Positions 1-8,740 of a DNA stretch of 53,844 nt are shown here, piece after piece. Source of the DNA: Sphingobacterium thalpophilum. GTDB taxonomy: Bacteria > Bacteroidota > Bacteroidia > B-17B0 > Aurantibacillaceae. The notes beneath the pieces were generated by a model. The model was not told where the DNA came from. It saw nothing but the letters and a program-made list of their open reading frames with translations, and made no database searches. Each line of letters begins with the position of its first letter. Within the stretch, counting starts at the first letter, position 1. The stretch spans positions 1-53,844 of the forward strand of contig CALPON020000002.1 in the NCBI GenBank assembly GCA_943325195.2, written 5' to 3'. The translations under genes and the position numbers were made by a program.

Positions 1-282
1 ATTGCGCTGAACATACTCAAAAACAAATTTTTTATTACTAGTATTGCTTTGCTGGTCTGGCTTACGTTTTTTGATAAGAACGATGTCTTTACGCAATATG
101 AGTTAATTGAGAAGTGCCATAAACTCGAGAAGGAAAAACAGTATTACATAACGGAGATCGAAGAAAACCGTAAAAACTTAGAGGAGCTAAAGACGAATAA
201 AAAAAGTCTGGAGACCTTTGCCCGCGAGAAGTATCTGATGAAAAAAGATAACGAAGAAGTGTTTGTCTTCGTTACCCGTTAA
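1..282 (+). CDS. Septum formation initiator (DivIC/FtsB family), 5' truncated by window edge
   Basis: The reading frame is open from the first base, so the start lies outside the window; 93 residues are visible. They form one transmembrane helix (about residues 9-22, ITSIALLVWLTFF) followed by a charged coiled coil rich in E and K (residues about 30-70), then the family ending FAREKYLMKKDNEEVFVF. This is the layout of the small bitopic divisome proteins FtsB/DivIC, which bridge FtsL and FtsQ/DivIB in the periplasm during septal peptidoglycan synthesis. A TTG at position 49 is inside the membrane helix and is not a credible start. The stop codon lies 2 nt from the stop of the convergent ferritin gene. 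In many Bacteroidota the upstream gene is enolase, but that cannot be seen here. Confidence 0.85.
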   Translation: MALNILKNKFFITSIALLVWLTFFDKNDVFTQYELIEKCHKLEKEKQYYITEIEENRKNLEELKTNKKSLETFAREKYLMKKDNEEVFVFVTR

Positions 283-284
283 TA

Positions 285-818
285 TTATCTTCCTGATTTT
301 TTCTTTTCGGCTTCGTCCACCGCCACCTGCTTGGCCATGGCTTCGAGATCGCGATCGAAGAAATACAAACCGCCTTTATCGTCTCCAATCAATTTAATTT
401 TATCGACAATCTGGCGGGCGAGGGCCTCTTCCTCGATTTGTTCGCTTACATACCATTGTAAAAAATTATGTGTGGTATAGTCCTTTGCTTTTAGGGTGGC
501 GTCTACCAGGGAATTAATATCCGCAGTGACTTTCATTTCGTGCTTCAGAATATCTTCAAAAACCGCTTTCACCGATTTAAAAGTGACAGGGGGTTGTTTT
601 AGGGCAGGGACCTGTCCGTGACCGCCGCGCTCATTTACAAACTTAATCAGTTTCAACATGTGAAGACGCTCTTCGTCACTGTGGTGATAAAGAAATGCTG
701 AAACCCCATTTAGACCCTGAGTCTCAGCCCAGCTGGCCATAGCCAGATAGTATTGGGAAGAAAAGCCCTCGAGCTCAATTTGTTTGTTCAGTGATTTACT
801 TAATTCCGGCGATAACAT
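285..818 (-). CDS. ftnA: Non-heme ferritin (FtnA type)
   Basis: A 177-residue ferritin that oxidises Fe(II) and stores it as a mineral in a cytoplasmic 24-mer shell. All expected ferroxidase-centre residues of the bacterial FtnA family are present at the usual numbers: E17, E50, H53, E94, Q127 and E130. It has the EEALARQIVDKIKLIG helix D and the typical GGLYFFDRDL end, followed by a short lysine-rich tail. No heme-binding methionine of bacterioferritin is seen. The gene sits 32 nt downstream of dsbD on the same strand and may be read from it. Its 3' end abuts the convergent divisome gene, with no visible terminator between them. Confidence 0.97.
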   Translation of the reverse strand: MLSPELSKSLNKQIELEGFSSQYYLAMASWAETQGLNGVSAFLYHHSDEERLHMLKLIKFVNERGGHGQVPALKQPPVTFKSVKAVFEDILKHEMKVTADINSLVDATLKAKDYTTHNFLQWYVSEQIEEEALARQIVDKIKLIGDDKGGLYFFDRDLEAMAKQVAVDEAEKKKSGR

Positions 819-850
819 CGTTGTAATTTTAAAAGTTAATAATTAAAGGC

Positions 851-3055
851 TCAAGGATTGTCTTTCTTGAATGCCGCCATTCCTTTGTCCAGCCAATTCA
901 GATAGAGACGCACATCGGGATCATAACTAGCCGCATCGCTATACAACTTTTCATCAGCATCAATAATCCAATATTGCGGCTGTGCGCTGGAGTTGTATTT
1001 GGTTTGCTGCAGATACATCCAACGGTCACCGATTGAACGTAATTTACGGTTACTTCCATGCCAAACAACTTCTTTCTGTAGATTCTCCGGCAATGTTTTT
1101 TTATCATCTACATAAAGGGAAACCAACACAAAATCTTCACTTAGTCTCTTTTTGACACCTGGGTCAATCCAGACCTGATTTTCCATCTTACGACAGTTGA
1201 CACAGCCCCAGCCGGTAAAGTCCAGCATAAGGGGCTTGTGGTGTTCTTTGGCATATTCCAGGGCCTTGTAATAATCATCAAAGGCGGGGATGCCATGGGG
1301 ACCTGCGTGCGCATTTTCCGGCCTATCCTTGTCAGAATTGGAACTGGCGGCTATCGTTTTTTTGCCACCGAAACCCTCTGGTGATTCACTGTAAAAGTCG
1401 GGTGGCGGAAACCCGCTGATTAGTTTTAATGGCGCGCCAAACAAACCGGGAATCAGATAAAAGACAAATGCAAAGACGATTACCGCAAACAGGACCCGGC
1501 CAACTGGTAATGATTTTAGTTCGCTGTCGTGCGGCAGTCGAAACCAGCCCATTAGATAAGCGCCCAATAAGGTGAAGATGGCAATCCACAGAACCAGAAA
1601 CACTTCCCGCTCCAGCAAATGCGCCTGTACAACGAGATCGGCTGTCGATAGAAATTTAAGTGCCAGTGCTAATTCCAAAAAACCTAGGACCACCTTGACC
1701 GAGTTCAGCCAGCCCCCTGATTTAGGAAGGGAGTTCAACCAGCCCGGGAAAGCGGCGAATAAACCAAATGGAAGTGCCAGCGCCATCGAGAAGCCGAGCA
1801 TGCCGAAGAAAGGGCCAGCCAGTGCACCTGTCGCAGCCGCCTGCACTAAAAGGGTGCCGACGATTGGTCCGGTGCAGGAAAAAGAAACAAGGGCCAAGGT
1901 AAAAGCCATAAAGAAAATGCCAATCAGTCCACCGCGATCAGACTTTGCATCCATCTTATTGACGAACGAAGCGGGTAAGGTGATTTCAAAAGCTCCTAGA
2001 AAAGAGATCGCAAAAATAACGAGTAGCACAAAGAAGGCGAGATTAAACCAGACATTGGTCGCCATGCTATTGACGGCGTCTGCACCAAAAATCAGCGTGA
2101 CACCCAGTCCCAGAATAATATAAATAATAATAATCGAAGCGGCATAAATAATGGCGTTGCGAATACCTTTCAATTTGGTCTTACTCTGCTTGATAAAAAA
2201 GCTAACCGTCATCGGAATCATCGGAAACACACAGGGAGTCAGCAATGCCAATAATCCCCCTAAGAAACCCGCGATAAACAAACCCATATAGGTCTTGTCT
2301 TCTTTCTTTGCAGGCGCTTCCTCAAACGCCATTTCCTTCGTTCCTAATTCCTGAGATGGGAGAACATCTGTCGAGGGCTGCAGAGTTTCTGTTACTGCCG
2401 TTCCTGCTGAGCTATCGGGGACTGAGCTGGCAGCGACCTCGGCATCCGTGACCTTAAATTCAAAGTCGATGGGTGGTGAGAACTGCTGACATTGACTGTC
2501 ATTACAGGTTTGTCCAGTTATAAATCCCTTCACGGCAATCGTGCCGGGCTTCAAGATTTTTATTTTTTGCGTGAAGACGACTTTCCCTTCAAAAGAGCGG
2601 ACGATGATGTCGTCGAACATGGGCTCTTTGGCCTCGTGCGGCTTAGGTTCAATGGTTTTTCCCAGAAGCTGGAAGGCTGCTGATTTTTCATATTTAAAGC
2701 CAGTGGGAGCGGGGCCTTCGGCATAGATAATTTTATCGACCCCTTCTTTTTTCAGTGATTGCTCTGGTGCATTGGCATCATTGAGTTTGCGGTAGCGCAC
2801 CAGTTGATCACCGTCTTCCAGAATTCGAATCTCCAGGCGTGCTCCATCTTTTTTGACGATGACGTCCGCAGTTTCAATCTGAGAATAGAGGTGCCAGCCT
2901 GGATCGATACTAGCAGTGAAGCTTAATTCATAGTCCGTCGCATTTAATTTTTTTTGAGAGAATTTCCATTTAACATGTTCGTATTGGGAAAAGACGGTAG
3001 AGAAGCTAAAGACAGCAAACAGCAGTATAAATTTCCTAAATAGGTTGTGTGACAT
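851..3055 (-). CDS. dsbD: Thiol:disulfide interchange protein DsbD (full three-domain form)
   Basis: A 734-residue inner-membrane protein that carries electrons from cytoplasmic thioredoxin to periplasmic thiols. Domains in order: signal peptide (1-23); DsbD alpha domain with its redox pair C184 and C189 (TCNDSQC); a linker rich in S, T and E; a CcdA-like bundle of about eight helices (about 255-540) with the paired membrane cysteines in LTPCVFPMIP and SFSCTGPIVG; then a periplasmic thioredoxin domain with WGCVNCRKM. All three cysteine pairs are present, so the electron relay looks intact. A separate copy of the alpha domain is encoded 25 nt upstream on the same strand, almost certainly in the same transcript. 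Confidence 0.95.
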   Translation of the reverse strand: MSHNLFRKFILLFAVFSFSTVFSQYEHVKWKFSQKKLNATDYELSFTASIDPGWHLYSQIETADVIVKKDGARLEIRILEDGDQLVRYRKLNDANAPEQSLKKEGVDKIIYAEGPAPTGFKYEKSAAFQLLGKTIEPKPHEAKEPMFDDIIVRSFEGKVVFTQKIKILKPGTIAVKGFITGQTCNDSQCQQFSPPIDFEFKVTDAEVAASSVPDSSAGTAVTETLQPSTDVLPSQELGTKEMAFEEAPAKKEDKTYMGLFIAGFLGGLLALLTPCVFPMIPMTVSFFIKQSKTKLKGIRNAIIYAASIIIIYIILGLGVTLIFGADAVNSMATNVWFNLAFFVLLVIFAISFLGAFEITLPASFVNKMDAKSDRGGLIGIFFMAFTLALVSFSCTGPIVGTLLVQAAATGALAGPFFGMLGFSMALALPFGLFAAFPGWLNSLPKSGGWLNSVKVVLGFLELALALKFLSTADLVVQAHLLEREVFLVLWIAIFTLLGAYLMGWFRLPHDSELKSLPVGRVLFAVIVFAFVFYLIPGLFGAPLKLISGFPPPDFYSESPEGFGGKKTIAASSNSDKDRPENAHAGPHGIPAFDDYYKALEYAKEHHKPLMLDFTGWGCVNCRKMENQVWIDPGVKKRLSEDFVLVSLYVDDKKTLPENLQKEVVWHGSNRKLRSIGDRWMYLQQTKYNSSAQPQYWIIDADEKLYSDAASYDPDVRLYLNWLDKGMAAFKKDNP

Positions 3056-3080
3056 AATGAGGTAAAATTACTATTATTTT

Positions 3081-3527
3081 CTATTGCATTTTTACGCTCA
3101 GCTCTGCTGTTTTTGGGGGCAGACACATCATATCATTACACGTCATGTACTCCACTTTGATGGCAAGCACCTGGCCTGATTTGCCGTTGGTTTTGACTTT
3201 CTGACGGAATTCTGCTTTATCCGAAAAGATCGAAATTTTCGCACCAAATGCTGGTACAAATTCTTCGTGCGGCGGCGATTCCAAGACCTCTCCCGAGAGC
3301 TGAACCCCTTTTGGGGCCGTAATGGTAAAGGTAGTGGGGATAGGACCATCTGCGCTTGCTTTTTGCGAATACGTATGCCAGTTTTTGTCAATGAGGGCGC
3401 TGATGATTACTTCACCTTCTGTCGCTGAGGTTTTGACGTAACGTGCCGACCAGTGCACAGGGTCTTGTTGTTGCGCATTCAAAAAGGAAGAAACAACTAA
3501 ACTTAAAAATAAAACTATTTTTTTCAT
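3081..3527 (-). CDS. Stand-alone DsbD alpha-domain (nDsbD-like) secreted protein
   Basis: A 148-residue exported protein with a clear signal peptide (1-18, ending FLNAQ) and then a single domain resembling the N-terminal alpha domain of DsbD. It keeps the DPVHWSARYV start, the HTYSQKA motif and the cysteine pair in YMTCNDMMCLPP. It has no membrane bundle and no thioredoxin domain. In the full DsbD the matching region also has WHLYSQ and TCNDSQC, so this looks like an ancient duplication of that domain. By family logic it would receive electrons from the DsbD membrane domain and pass them to a periplasmic partner (inference). It is the first gene of a probable three-gene unit with dsbD and ferritin. 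Confidence 0.88.
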   Translation of the reverse strand: MKKIVLFLSLVVSSFLNAQQQDPVHWSARYVKTSATEGEVIISALIDKNWHTYSQKASADGPIPTTFTITAPKGVQLSGEVLESPPHEEFVPAFGAKISIFSDKAEFRQKVKTNGKSGQVLAIKVEYMTCNDMMCLPPKTAELSVKMQ

Positions 3528-3613
3528 AAGGAGGCTTGCTTTCGTCTAAAGGTCAAATAATATTTATCGGCACACAAACTACTAAACAAAGTTTAACACT
3601 TCTTGCGCCCATT

Positions 3614-5590
3614 TCAGCGTCCCAGGTAGCGCCAGTTGCGTACTAAAATTTTCAAGTCTTTTTCGCCGTGATAATCGCGAATGTATTGCAGAATGGACCG
3701 GTTTTGCATTGCTGTAGTGACCGTGCTGTCCGGCACATCACCGGGACAGAGGACAGAAGGTCGTATAGCGGGCAGGTCGCGGCGTTCGGCTTTTCCATAT
3801 CCCACCCACGTGTAAATGCCGAAAAGCACCTTTAGACAATTGCTAAAGTAAGCATGCCTTTTTTTCTGAAGGGGATATAGGATCCAGCAGAATGCCAGTA
3901 GGAAGAGAGTACTCAGGACATCGAAGAGGCGCTTACTCCTTTTGTTTTCTGGTTTTGCGATGCCGTTCACGTCCGCAACATACAGATCACCTGCCGTATC
4001 AATACTGTTACTGCCAATGATGGAAAGGCTTTCGGGTGCGGCAATTTTGAACTCCAGTCCGCTTGCGGCCAAACGGTTCATCTTTTCAATAATGATGGCA
4101 GATGAAATATCCTTGGCGCAGAAAATGAGTTCATTAATCTGGCAGACAGAAATAATCTCTTCCAGTTGAACAAGTGTTCCTAAATGGTCGCTCTGGTGAA
4201 AAGCGCCTGTTTGAGGGGAAACAAAACCAATGAATTCTGCTTCGATGTTTGTTTTTTGCACAATATCCTGCACCCTCACAAACTCCGACTCTGAGCCAAT
4301 GATGGCCATGCGGACCGCTTTTTTTGTATTGCCGATGCGGAAGCGTTGTAAGCCGGCCAAGTGATAAAGTGTCCGGCTGAGCAGATAGAGAAGCAGTGTA
4401 TAACCAGAACCGATGAGTATGAGGGCTCTTGAAAAGCGAATGTATTCGGGCAGTAAGCTGTAGACGATCAGAATAAAGGCGGAACCCGTCAGCACCCCAC
4501 GGGTCAGCTTGCGTAAATTAAGGGGACGGTCATAACCACCACTGAAATAGGTAAAGCACATCCAGATGAGCGTATACAGCGGGAAAAACAAATTCAGCAT
4601 CTCTGCCGAATAAAAGTTAGGATAAAGTTTAAAACGTGTTTCATACACGTCCTTGCAGAGATATAGGCCCGCTAAAATCAACACAAAATCAATCGCCGGA
4701 AAAAACAGTTGTTTTATTAATCGCCAAAGAATCGCAGCTCCCGCGCGGAGATAGATGGCCAGGTAAATCATAAAATTAAAGAGCCGGGCGTTATTCTGAC
4801 TAAAATGTTTGGAGGCAAAAATAGCCATGGCTTTGTAAAAAACCACGACATAATTCACGCTGCTTTTTTTGGTGCTTTCGCCTTTGTAATGAATAATGCT
4901 GCTGTCTGCGAAATAATAATTCTGATAACCTGCGCGTGTGAGACGGTAAGAAAGGTCAATGTCTTCACCATACATAAAGAACGTTTCATCCAGCAAGCCT
5001 GCTTTATCCAGCGCTTCTTTGCGCATGAGCATGAAGGCACCACTGAGGATTTCTACCGGCTGGGTTTTTTCTTTATCGAGATAAGTAAGGTGGTATTGTC
5101 CGAAAGTCTGGGATTGCGGAAATAATTTCGCGAGTCCGAAGATTTTATAAAAAGCAACGGCCGGCGTTGGCAGCCCACGTTTACTTTCCGGTAAAAAACA
5201 GCCTTTGCCATCGACCATGCGTATGCCTAGGCCTCCCGCATCTGGATGTGCTTCCATAAAAGCGAGCGTTTTTGTAAAGGTATCTTCCTGCACCACGGTA
5301 TCGGGATTTAGCAGCAGGGCGTATTTCCCCCGGGCTAGTCGCAGCGCCTGATTATTGGCCGCAGAGAAACCCAGGTTTTGCGAGTTCTGGATAAAGATGA
5401 CTTGTGGAAACCGCTCTCGAATGAGGGCTGCGGAGCCATCCACCGAATTATTGTCTACCACAAACACCTCCGACTCCAGATGTTCAGTCGCTTTAAAGAC
5501 CGAATAGAGACATTGTTCCAGAAAGTGCCGGACGTTGTAATTGACTATGACGATAGAGAGTTGCAGATCAGCACTAAAAATAAAGATAAT
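3614..5590 (-). CDS. Family 2 glycosyltransferase fused to a membrane, polyprenyl-glycosylphosphotransferase-like region; start likely non-canonical (ATT)
   Basis: The N-terminal third is a GT-A glycosyltransferase of the rhamnosyltransferase-like GT2 type: VVDNNSVDGS, NPDTVVQED, and GAFMLMRKEA followed by FFMYGEDIDLSYR. About four helices follow, then a Rossmann-like nucleotide-binding segment (MAIIGSESEF), then KRLFDVLSTLFLL. This resembles the CoA-binding-like half of WbaP/EpsE-type phosphotransferases, but I see no intact catalytic domain. The first canonical start is GTG at 5467, but that deletes the first GT-A strand: the frame continues upstream with LSIVIVNYN and HFLEQCLYSV. No ATG, GTG or TTG lies between that motif and the in-frame TAA at 5602. 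ATT at 5590 or 5581, or CTG at 5566, are the only options. Likely role: polysaccharide or surface glycan assembly. Confidence 0.8.
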   Translation of the reverse strand: MIFIFSADLQLSIVIVNYNVRHFLEQCLYSVFKATEHLESEVFVVDNNSVDGSAALIRERFPQVIFIQNSQNLGFSAANNQALRLARGKYALLLNPDTVVQEDTFTKTLAFMEAHPDAGGLGIRMVDGKGCFLPESKRGLPTPAVAFYKIFGLAKLFPQSQTFGQYHLTYLDKEKTQPVEILSGAFMLMRKEALDKAGLLDETFFMYGEDIDLSYRLTRAGYQNYYFADSSIIHYKGESTKKSSVNYVVVFYKAMAIFASKHFSQNNARLFNFMIYLAIYLRAGAAILWRLIKQLFFPAIDFVLILAGLYLCKDVYETRFKLYPNFYSAEMLNLFFPLYTLIWMCFTYFSGGYDRPLNLRKLTRGVLTGSAFILIVYSLLPEYIRFSRALILIGSGYTLLLYLLSRTLYHLAGLQRFRIGNTKKAVRMAIIGSESEFVRVQDIVQKTNIEAEFIGFVSPQTGAFHQSDHLGTLVQLEEIISVCQINELIFCAKDISSAIIIEKMNRLAASGLEFKIAAPESLSIIGSNSIDTAGDLYVADVNGIAKPENKRSKRLFDVLSTLFLLAFCWILYPLQKKRHAYFSNCLKVLFGIYTWVGYGKAERRDLPAIRPSVLCPGDVPDSTVTTAMQNRSILQYIRDYHGEKDLKILVRNWRYLGR

Positions 5591-5611
5591 TGGAGGAACT
5601 TAAGGAATTAA

Positions 5612-5957
5612 TTTGACTGGAATTTTGGGAAGCAGGCTGAGAAGATGCCTTGGGAGAAGTGTGTCTGCGTGTTTATTCAAAAAATGGCCTGGGAGGGCTT
5701 GCATTAAGGCTACTTCCCCTCACTTAAAACCCGCTGCGACTCCCTTGATTTGGTCGGATTATTAGATTTACCTAAAAATATTTCTCGGACCATCCCGTCA
5801 TTTTTCCTATTAGTTAATTTTTGGATTTGATAGAATTTTATAGAAAACACCGTTTTTACAGAAAGGCAATCATTTTTTTAGTATTTTCATGCTGATATTA
5901 AATTGTCTTACACAATGCGAGATTAGAAAAAAAAGTCTTGACAAAAAACGCAAAATT
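5612..5957. other. Intergenic region upstream of the first glycine-rich T9SS gene
   Basis: This 346-nt AT-rich stretch separates the divergent glycosyltransferase and T9SS genes. It holds one copy of a 58-nt element (5724-5781) that recurs upstream of the next T9SS gene. I see no tRNA and no clean TTTG/TAnnTTTG promoter for the T9SS gene. An in-frame ATG at 5889 would add 23 residues but would spoil the signal peptide. Confidence 0.6.
5724..5781 (+). repeat. 58-nt element, copy A (shared with 8875-8932)
   Basis: Ungapped alignment by eye with copy B gives 45 of 58 identical positions. Conserved cores are TTAAAACCC, GACTC, TTGATTT and GATTTACCTAAA. It lies 176 nt upstream of the chosen start of the downstream T9SS gene. 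It contains TTTG, 20 nt, then TAAAAATA, a weak match to the Bacteroidota promoter. Confidence 0.65.
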
Positions 5958-8624
5958 ATGAGAAGAAAAAGTTACAAATTATTTTCTAGGGTAAACGGTC
6001 TGTTTGCACTTGGATTAAGCTTGCTATCATCTGTTGGCAATGCTCAAGCAGTTTTCACGTTCAGTTATACAGCGGGGCAGCAAACGGTAAGTCTAGCTCC
6101 CGGTAATTACTCATTTCAATGTTGGGGCGCCGATGGGGGACTGGGAAATATTAACTCAGGTTCGGTTCCGAACGCTCAAATTGCAGGCGGTGTTGCAGGA
6201 TATTCTTCTAGAACAATTACAATAACCTCTCCTACGACACTTAACATAGTAGTTGGCGGCAGAGGCGCAGATGGATTTCTAAATGCTACTGCACCAGGCG
6301 GTTACAATGGAGGTGGTAATGGAAGTACTGCCTCTACGCATAGAGGTGGAGGTGGAGGCGGAGCTTCCCATATTGCCACTGCTACTGGAATCTTGAGTTC
6401 TTTGTCTGGAAATCAAGCGGCAGTTTTAATAGTTGGTGGCGGCGGCGGCGGCGGCGGGAATCAGTCTATTGGCGGGCATGGCGGGGGCTTGAATGGTGTT
6501 CAACCTGCAAGCGCCACTCAGTTCTCAAATAGAGTTGCTGGCGGCGGCGGCTCACAAACAACGGGTGGCGTATGCTTCACCAGTGGTTCTGGTGCTGTTT
6601 TTGGGCAGGGTGGAACCTCAACGCAAAACTTAGCCGGCGGCGGTGGCGGCGGCTGGTATGGCGGTTGTACGGGTGATAATAGCACCGGTGGTGGTGGCGG
6701 TTCCGGTTACACTGGAGGAGTACCAAGTAGCTCAACAATTGTATTCGGCACTGCTGGTTACATCGCAAATCCTGATGTTAATGCTAATGGCAGAGTTGTT
6801 ATTACCTCACTCTGTAACATCACCATCTCATCTTCCGCGCCTAATTCTTTGAACCCGAGTATTTGCTCTGGACAAAGTCTTACACTTACAACAAATGCTG
6901 TGAGCAATTATACCTGGAGTAGCGGTAACACAACTGCAACTTCAATCGTTGTGAGTCCTACCGCATCAACAACATATTCTGTTATCGGTACCAGCACAGC
7001 AAATTGTCAGGCTGCTAATAATATTTCAGTAATCGTCAGCACGGGTCTACCGGTATTGTCTATATCCAATCCAAGCAACAACGTATGCAGCGGCCGTGCA
7101 GTGGCACTCACCGCCACCGGTGCATTAACTTACACGTGGAATTTGGGAGTTCAAAACGGACAACCATTTACGCCTGTCAATACTGCCACATACATTGTTA
7201 CTGGTCAAAATGGTTGCGGTACTTCAACAGCTGCTACCGCAGTTACAGTTGCCCCCATGTCTGTTTTAGTAACCGCTAACCCAGCTTCTCTGTGCCAGGG
7301 TTCAGCTGCGACGCTTACTGCCGTTTCTCCTGTAAACGGATATACTTGGGCTCCAGCAAATATTACTGGTAATAACGCCATTGTGGGTCCGATGGTCAAT
7401 ACTGTTTATACAGTGACGGCAAGTGACGGCACTTGCACCAATACACAGACGGTGGCCATTAATATACTGCAAACTCCAACATTAACACTTACTCCTTCTA
7501 TAACTTATGTTTGTGCTGGACAAGTTGCGACTTTTTCTGTCTCTGGTGTCGGTGTGGGCGGATCTTATAACTGGTTATCCGGTTCCGGTTCCGGTGCTAC
7601 ATTTACGTTGGCACCCGCCTCTAACTCGCTAGTTTCTGTAATTGGCACCAATACATTGAATTGCGGCGCAACAGCCCAGGCTGCTGTAGTTGTTAGTCAG
7701 CCGGCGCCGCTGAGTGTAGTGGCCAATAAAACACTGATTTGCCAGGGTAGTGAGGCTGTTCTCAGTGCTTCCGGTTCAAATAGTTATCAATGGTCCGGAG
7801 GACCTTCTACTGCGGCGTACTCCGTTTCTCCTTCGGCAGCTAGCACAGTATATACGGTTACCGGTAGCAATACCAGCAATTCCTGCACCGCAACCGGAAC
7901 TGTAGCAGTAGCAGTGATCACACCAAGCGTAAACTATACAAGTTCACTCACAATTTGCGAGGGAGGTTCTGCAACCCTTACTGCAACAGGTGCAAACACC
8001 TATACATGGGGCGCAGTTAATACACAGTCTACGGGTGTTTTAGTGGTTGCACCAGTCATTTCAACAAACTATGTTTTGATTGCCAACACACAGTCACTTG
8101 CTACAATATGTACCAGCACTTACGCTGCAATAGTGCAGGTAAACCAAAACCCAACACTCACGATTGCAGCAAGCAAAACCACGGCTATTTGCCGTGGAAA
8201 TAGTGTAATTTTAACTGCAGGCGGTGCTCAAACCTACACTTGGAGTAATAATGCAACTACGGGAAGTATTTCGGTTTCGCCTTCTGTTACAACTACGTAT
8301 TCTGTTATTGGAACTAGCTCCTTAGATTGTTCTTCCACTCAGCAAAGGGTAGTCCTCGTTAGCTCATGCACAGGATTGGAAGAGATGAATCTGTCTAAGT
8401 CGCTTGTTGTATTTCCTAATCCAAGTAGCGGCTACTTTACCATCCGTTCGGACTATGATATGAGCATTCAGGTCCTGAGCGTATTAGGTGAAGTCATCAG
8501 AGAAATTGATCTGACCTCACAAAATAATTTCAATTTGAATTTGACCGATTTGCCAGCAGGTTTGTACTTCTTGAAAGAAAACAACACCTCAAATTCAGCC
8601 GTTCGAATTGTGATCGAGAAGTAA
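5958..8624 (+). CDS. Glycine-rich surface protein with seven Ig-like repeats and T9SS type A sorting domain (paralogue 1)
   Basis: An 888-residue secreted protein. The chosen ATG gives a good signal peptide (KLFSRVNGLFALGLSLLSSV, then GNAQA). Residues about 35-290 form a glycine-rich domain with many G4-G8 runs, resembling the ALK/LTK-type glycine-rich domain (PF12810) also found in bacteria. Seven Ig-like or PKD-like repeats of about 65-70 residues follow. Each starts with a C-x-G motif (SICSGQS, NVCSGRA, SLCQGSA, YVCAGQV, LICQGSE, TICEGGS, AICRGNS), continues with YTW and ends with TYxVxG and a second cysteine. The C-terminus (VVFPNPSSGYF, ending LPAGLYFL) is a T9SS type A signal, so the protein should be exported across the outer membrane and anchored or released. 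Likely adhesin or matrix protein (inference). A one-to-one paralogue lies near 44-46.6 kb. Confidence 0.9.
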   Translation: MRRKSYKLFSRVNGLFALGLSLLSSVGNAQAVFTFSYTAGQQTVSLAPGNYSFQCWGADGGLGNINSGSVPNAQIAGGVAGYSSRTITITSPTTLNIVVGGRGADGFLNATAPGGYNGGGNGSTASTHRGGGGGGASHIATATGILSSLSGNQAAVLIVGGGGGGGGNQSIGGHGGGLNGVQPASATQFSNRVAGGGGSQTTGGVCFTSGSGAVFGQGGTSTQNLAGGGGGGWYGGCTGDNSTGGGGGSGYTGGVPSSSTIVFGTAGYIANPDVNANGRVVITSLCNITISSSAPNSLNPSICSGQSLTLTTNAVSNYTWSSGNTTATSIVVSPTASTTYSVIGTSTANCQAANNISVIVSTGLPVLSISNPSNNVCSGRAVALTATGALTYTWNLGVQNGQPFTPVNTATYIVTGQNGCGTSTAATAVTVAPMSVLVTANPASLCQGSAATLTAVSPVNGYTWAPANITGNNAIVGPMVNTVYTVTASDGTCTNTQTVAINILQTPTLTLTPSITYVCAGQVATFSVSGVGVGGSYNWLSGSGSGATFTLAPASNSLVSVIGTNTLNCGATAQAAVVVSQPAPLSVVANKTLICQGSEAVLSASGSNSYQWSGGPSTAAYSVSPSAASTVYTVTGSNTSNSCTATGTVAVAVITPSVNYTSSLTICEGGSATLTATGANTYTWGAVNTQSTGVLVVAPVISTNYVLIANTQSLATICTSTYAAIVQVNQNPTLTIAASKTTAICRGNSVILTAGGAQTYTWSNNATTGSISVSPSVTTTYSVIGTSSLDCSSTQQRVVLVSSCTGLEEMNLSKSLVVFPNPSSGYFTIRSDYDMSIQVLSVLGEVIREIDLTSQNNFNLNLTDLPAGLYFLKENNTSNSAVRIVIEK

Positions 8625-8639
8625 AGAGTACTGCTAACC

Positions 8640-8660
8640 TAAATCACAATTTGTGATTTA
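8640..8660. promoter_or_regulatory. 21-nt inverted repeat just after the T9SS gene
   Basis: TAAATCACAA and TTGTGATTTA are perfect 10-nt arms around one central T. It lies 15 nt after the stop codon and before the terminator. It contains TCACA-N3-TGTGA. It could be an RNA hairpin or a dimeric regulator site; the role is unknown. Confidence 0.4.
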
Positions 8661-8680
8661 AAATCAAAAGCTAAATTCTG

Positions 8681-8716
8681 AAAAGCCTGTAAGAACATTT
8701 CTTACAGGCTTTTTTA
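8681..8716 (+). terminator. Rho-independent terminator of the first glycine-rich T9SS gene
   Basis: AAGCCTGTAAG and CTTACAGGCTT form a perfect 11-bp stem with a 7-nt loop, followed by a T run. It lies about 60 nt after the stop codon. Confidence 0.92.
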
Positions 8717-8740
8717 TGGATTTTCCTTCTCCAAAAAAAC

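Noticed and set aside
1572-2123. Plus-strand open frame of 183 codons
   Set aside because: Antisense to the DsbD membrane domain, basic and low in family features; a shadow of the real gene.
6300-6760. Repeated GGC/GGT tracts that could suggest a CRISPR or satellite
   Set aside because: They are in frame and encode glycine runs of the T9SS protein; no constant repeat with unique spacers exists.
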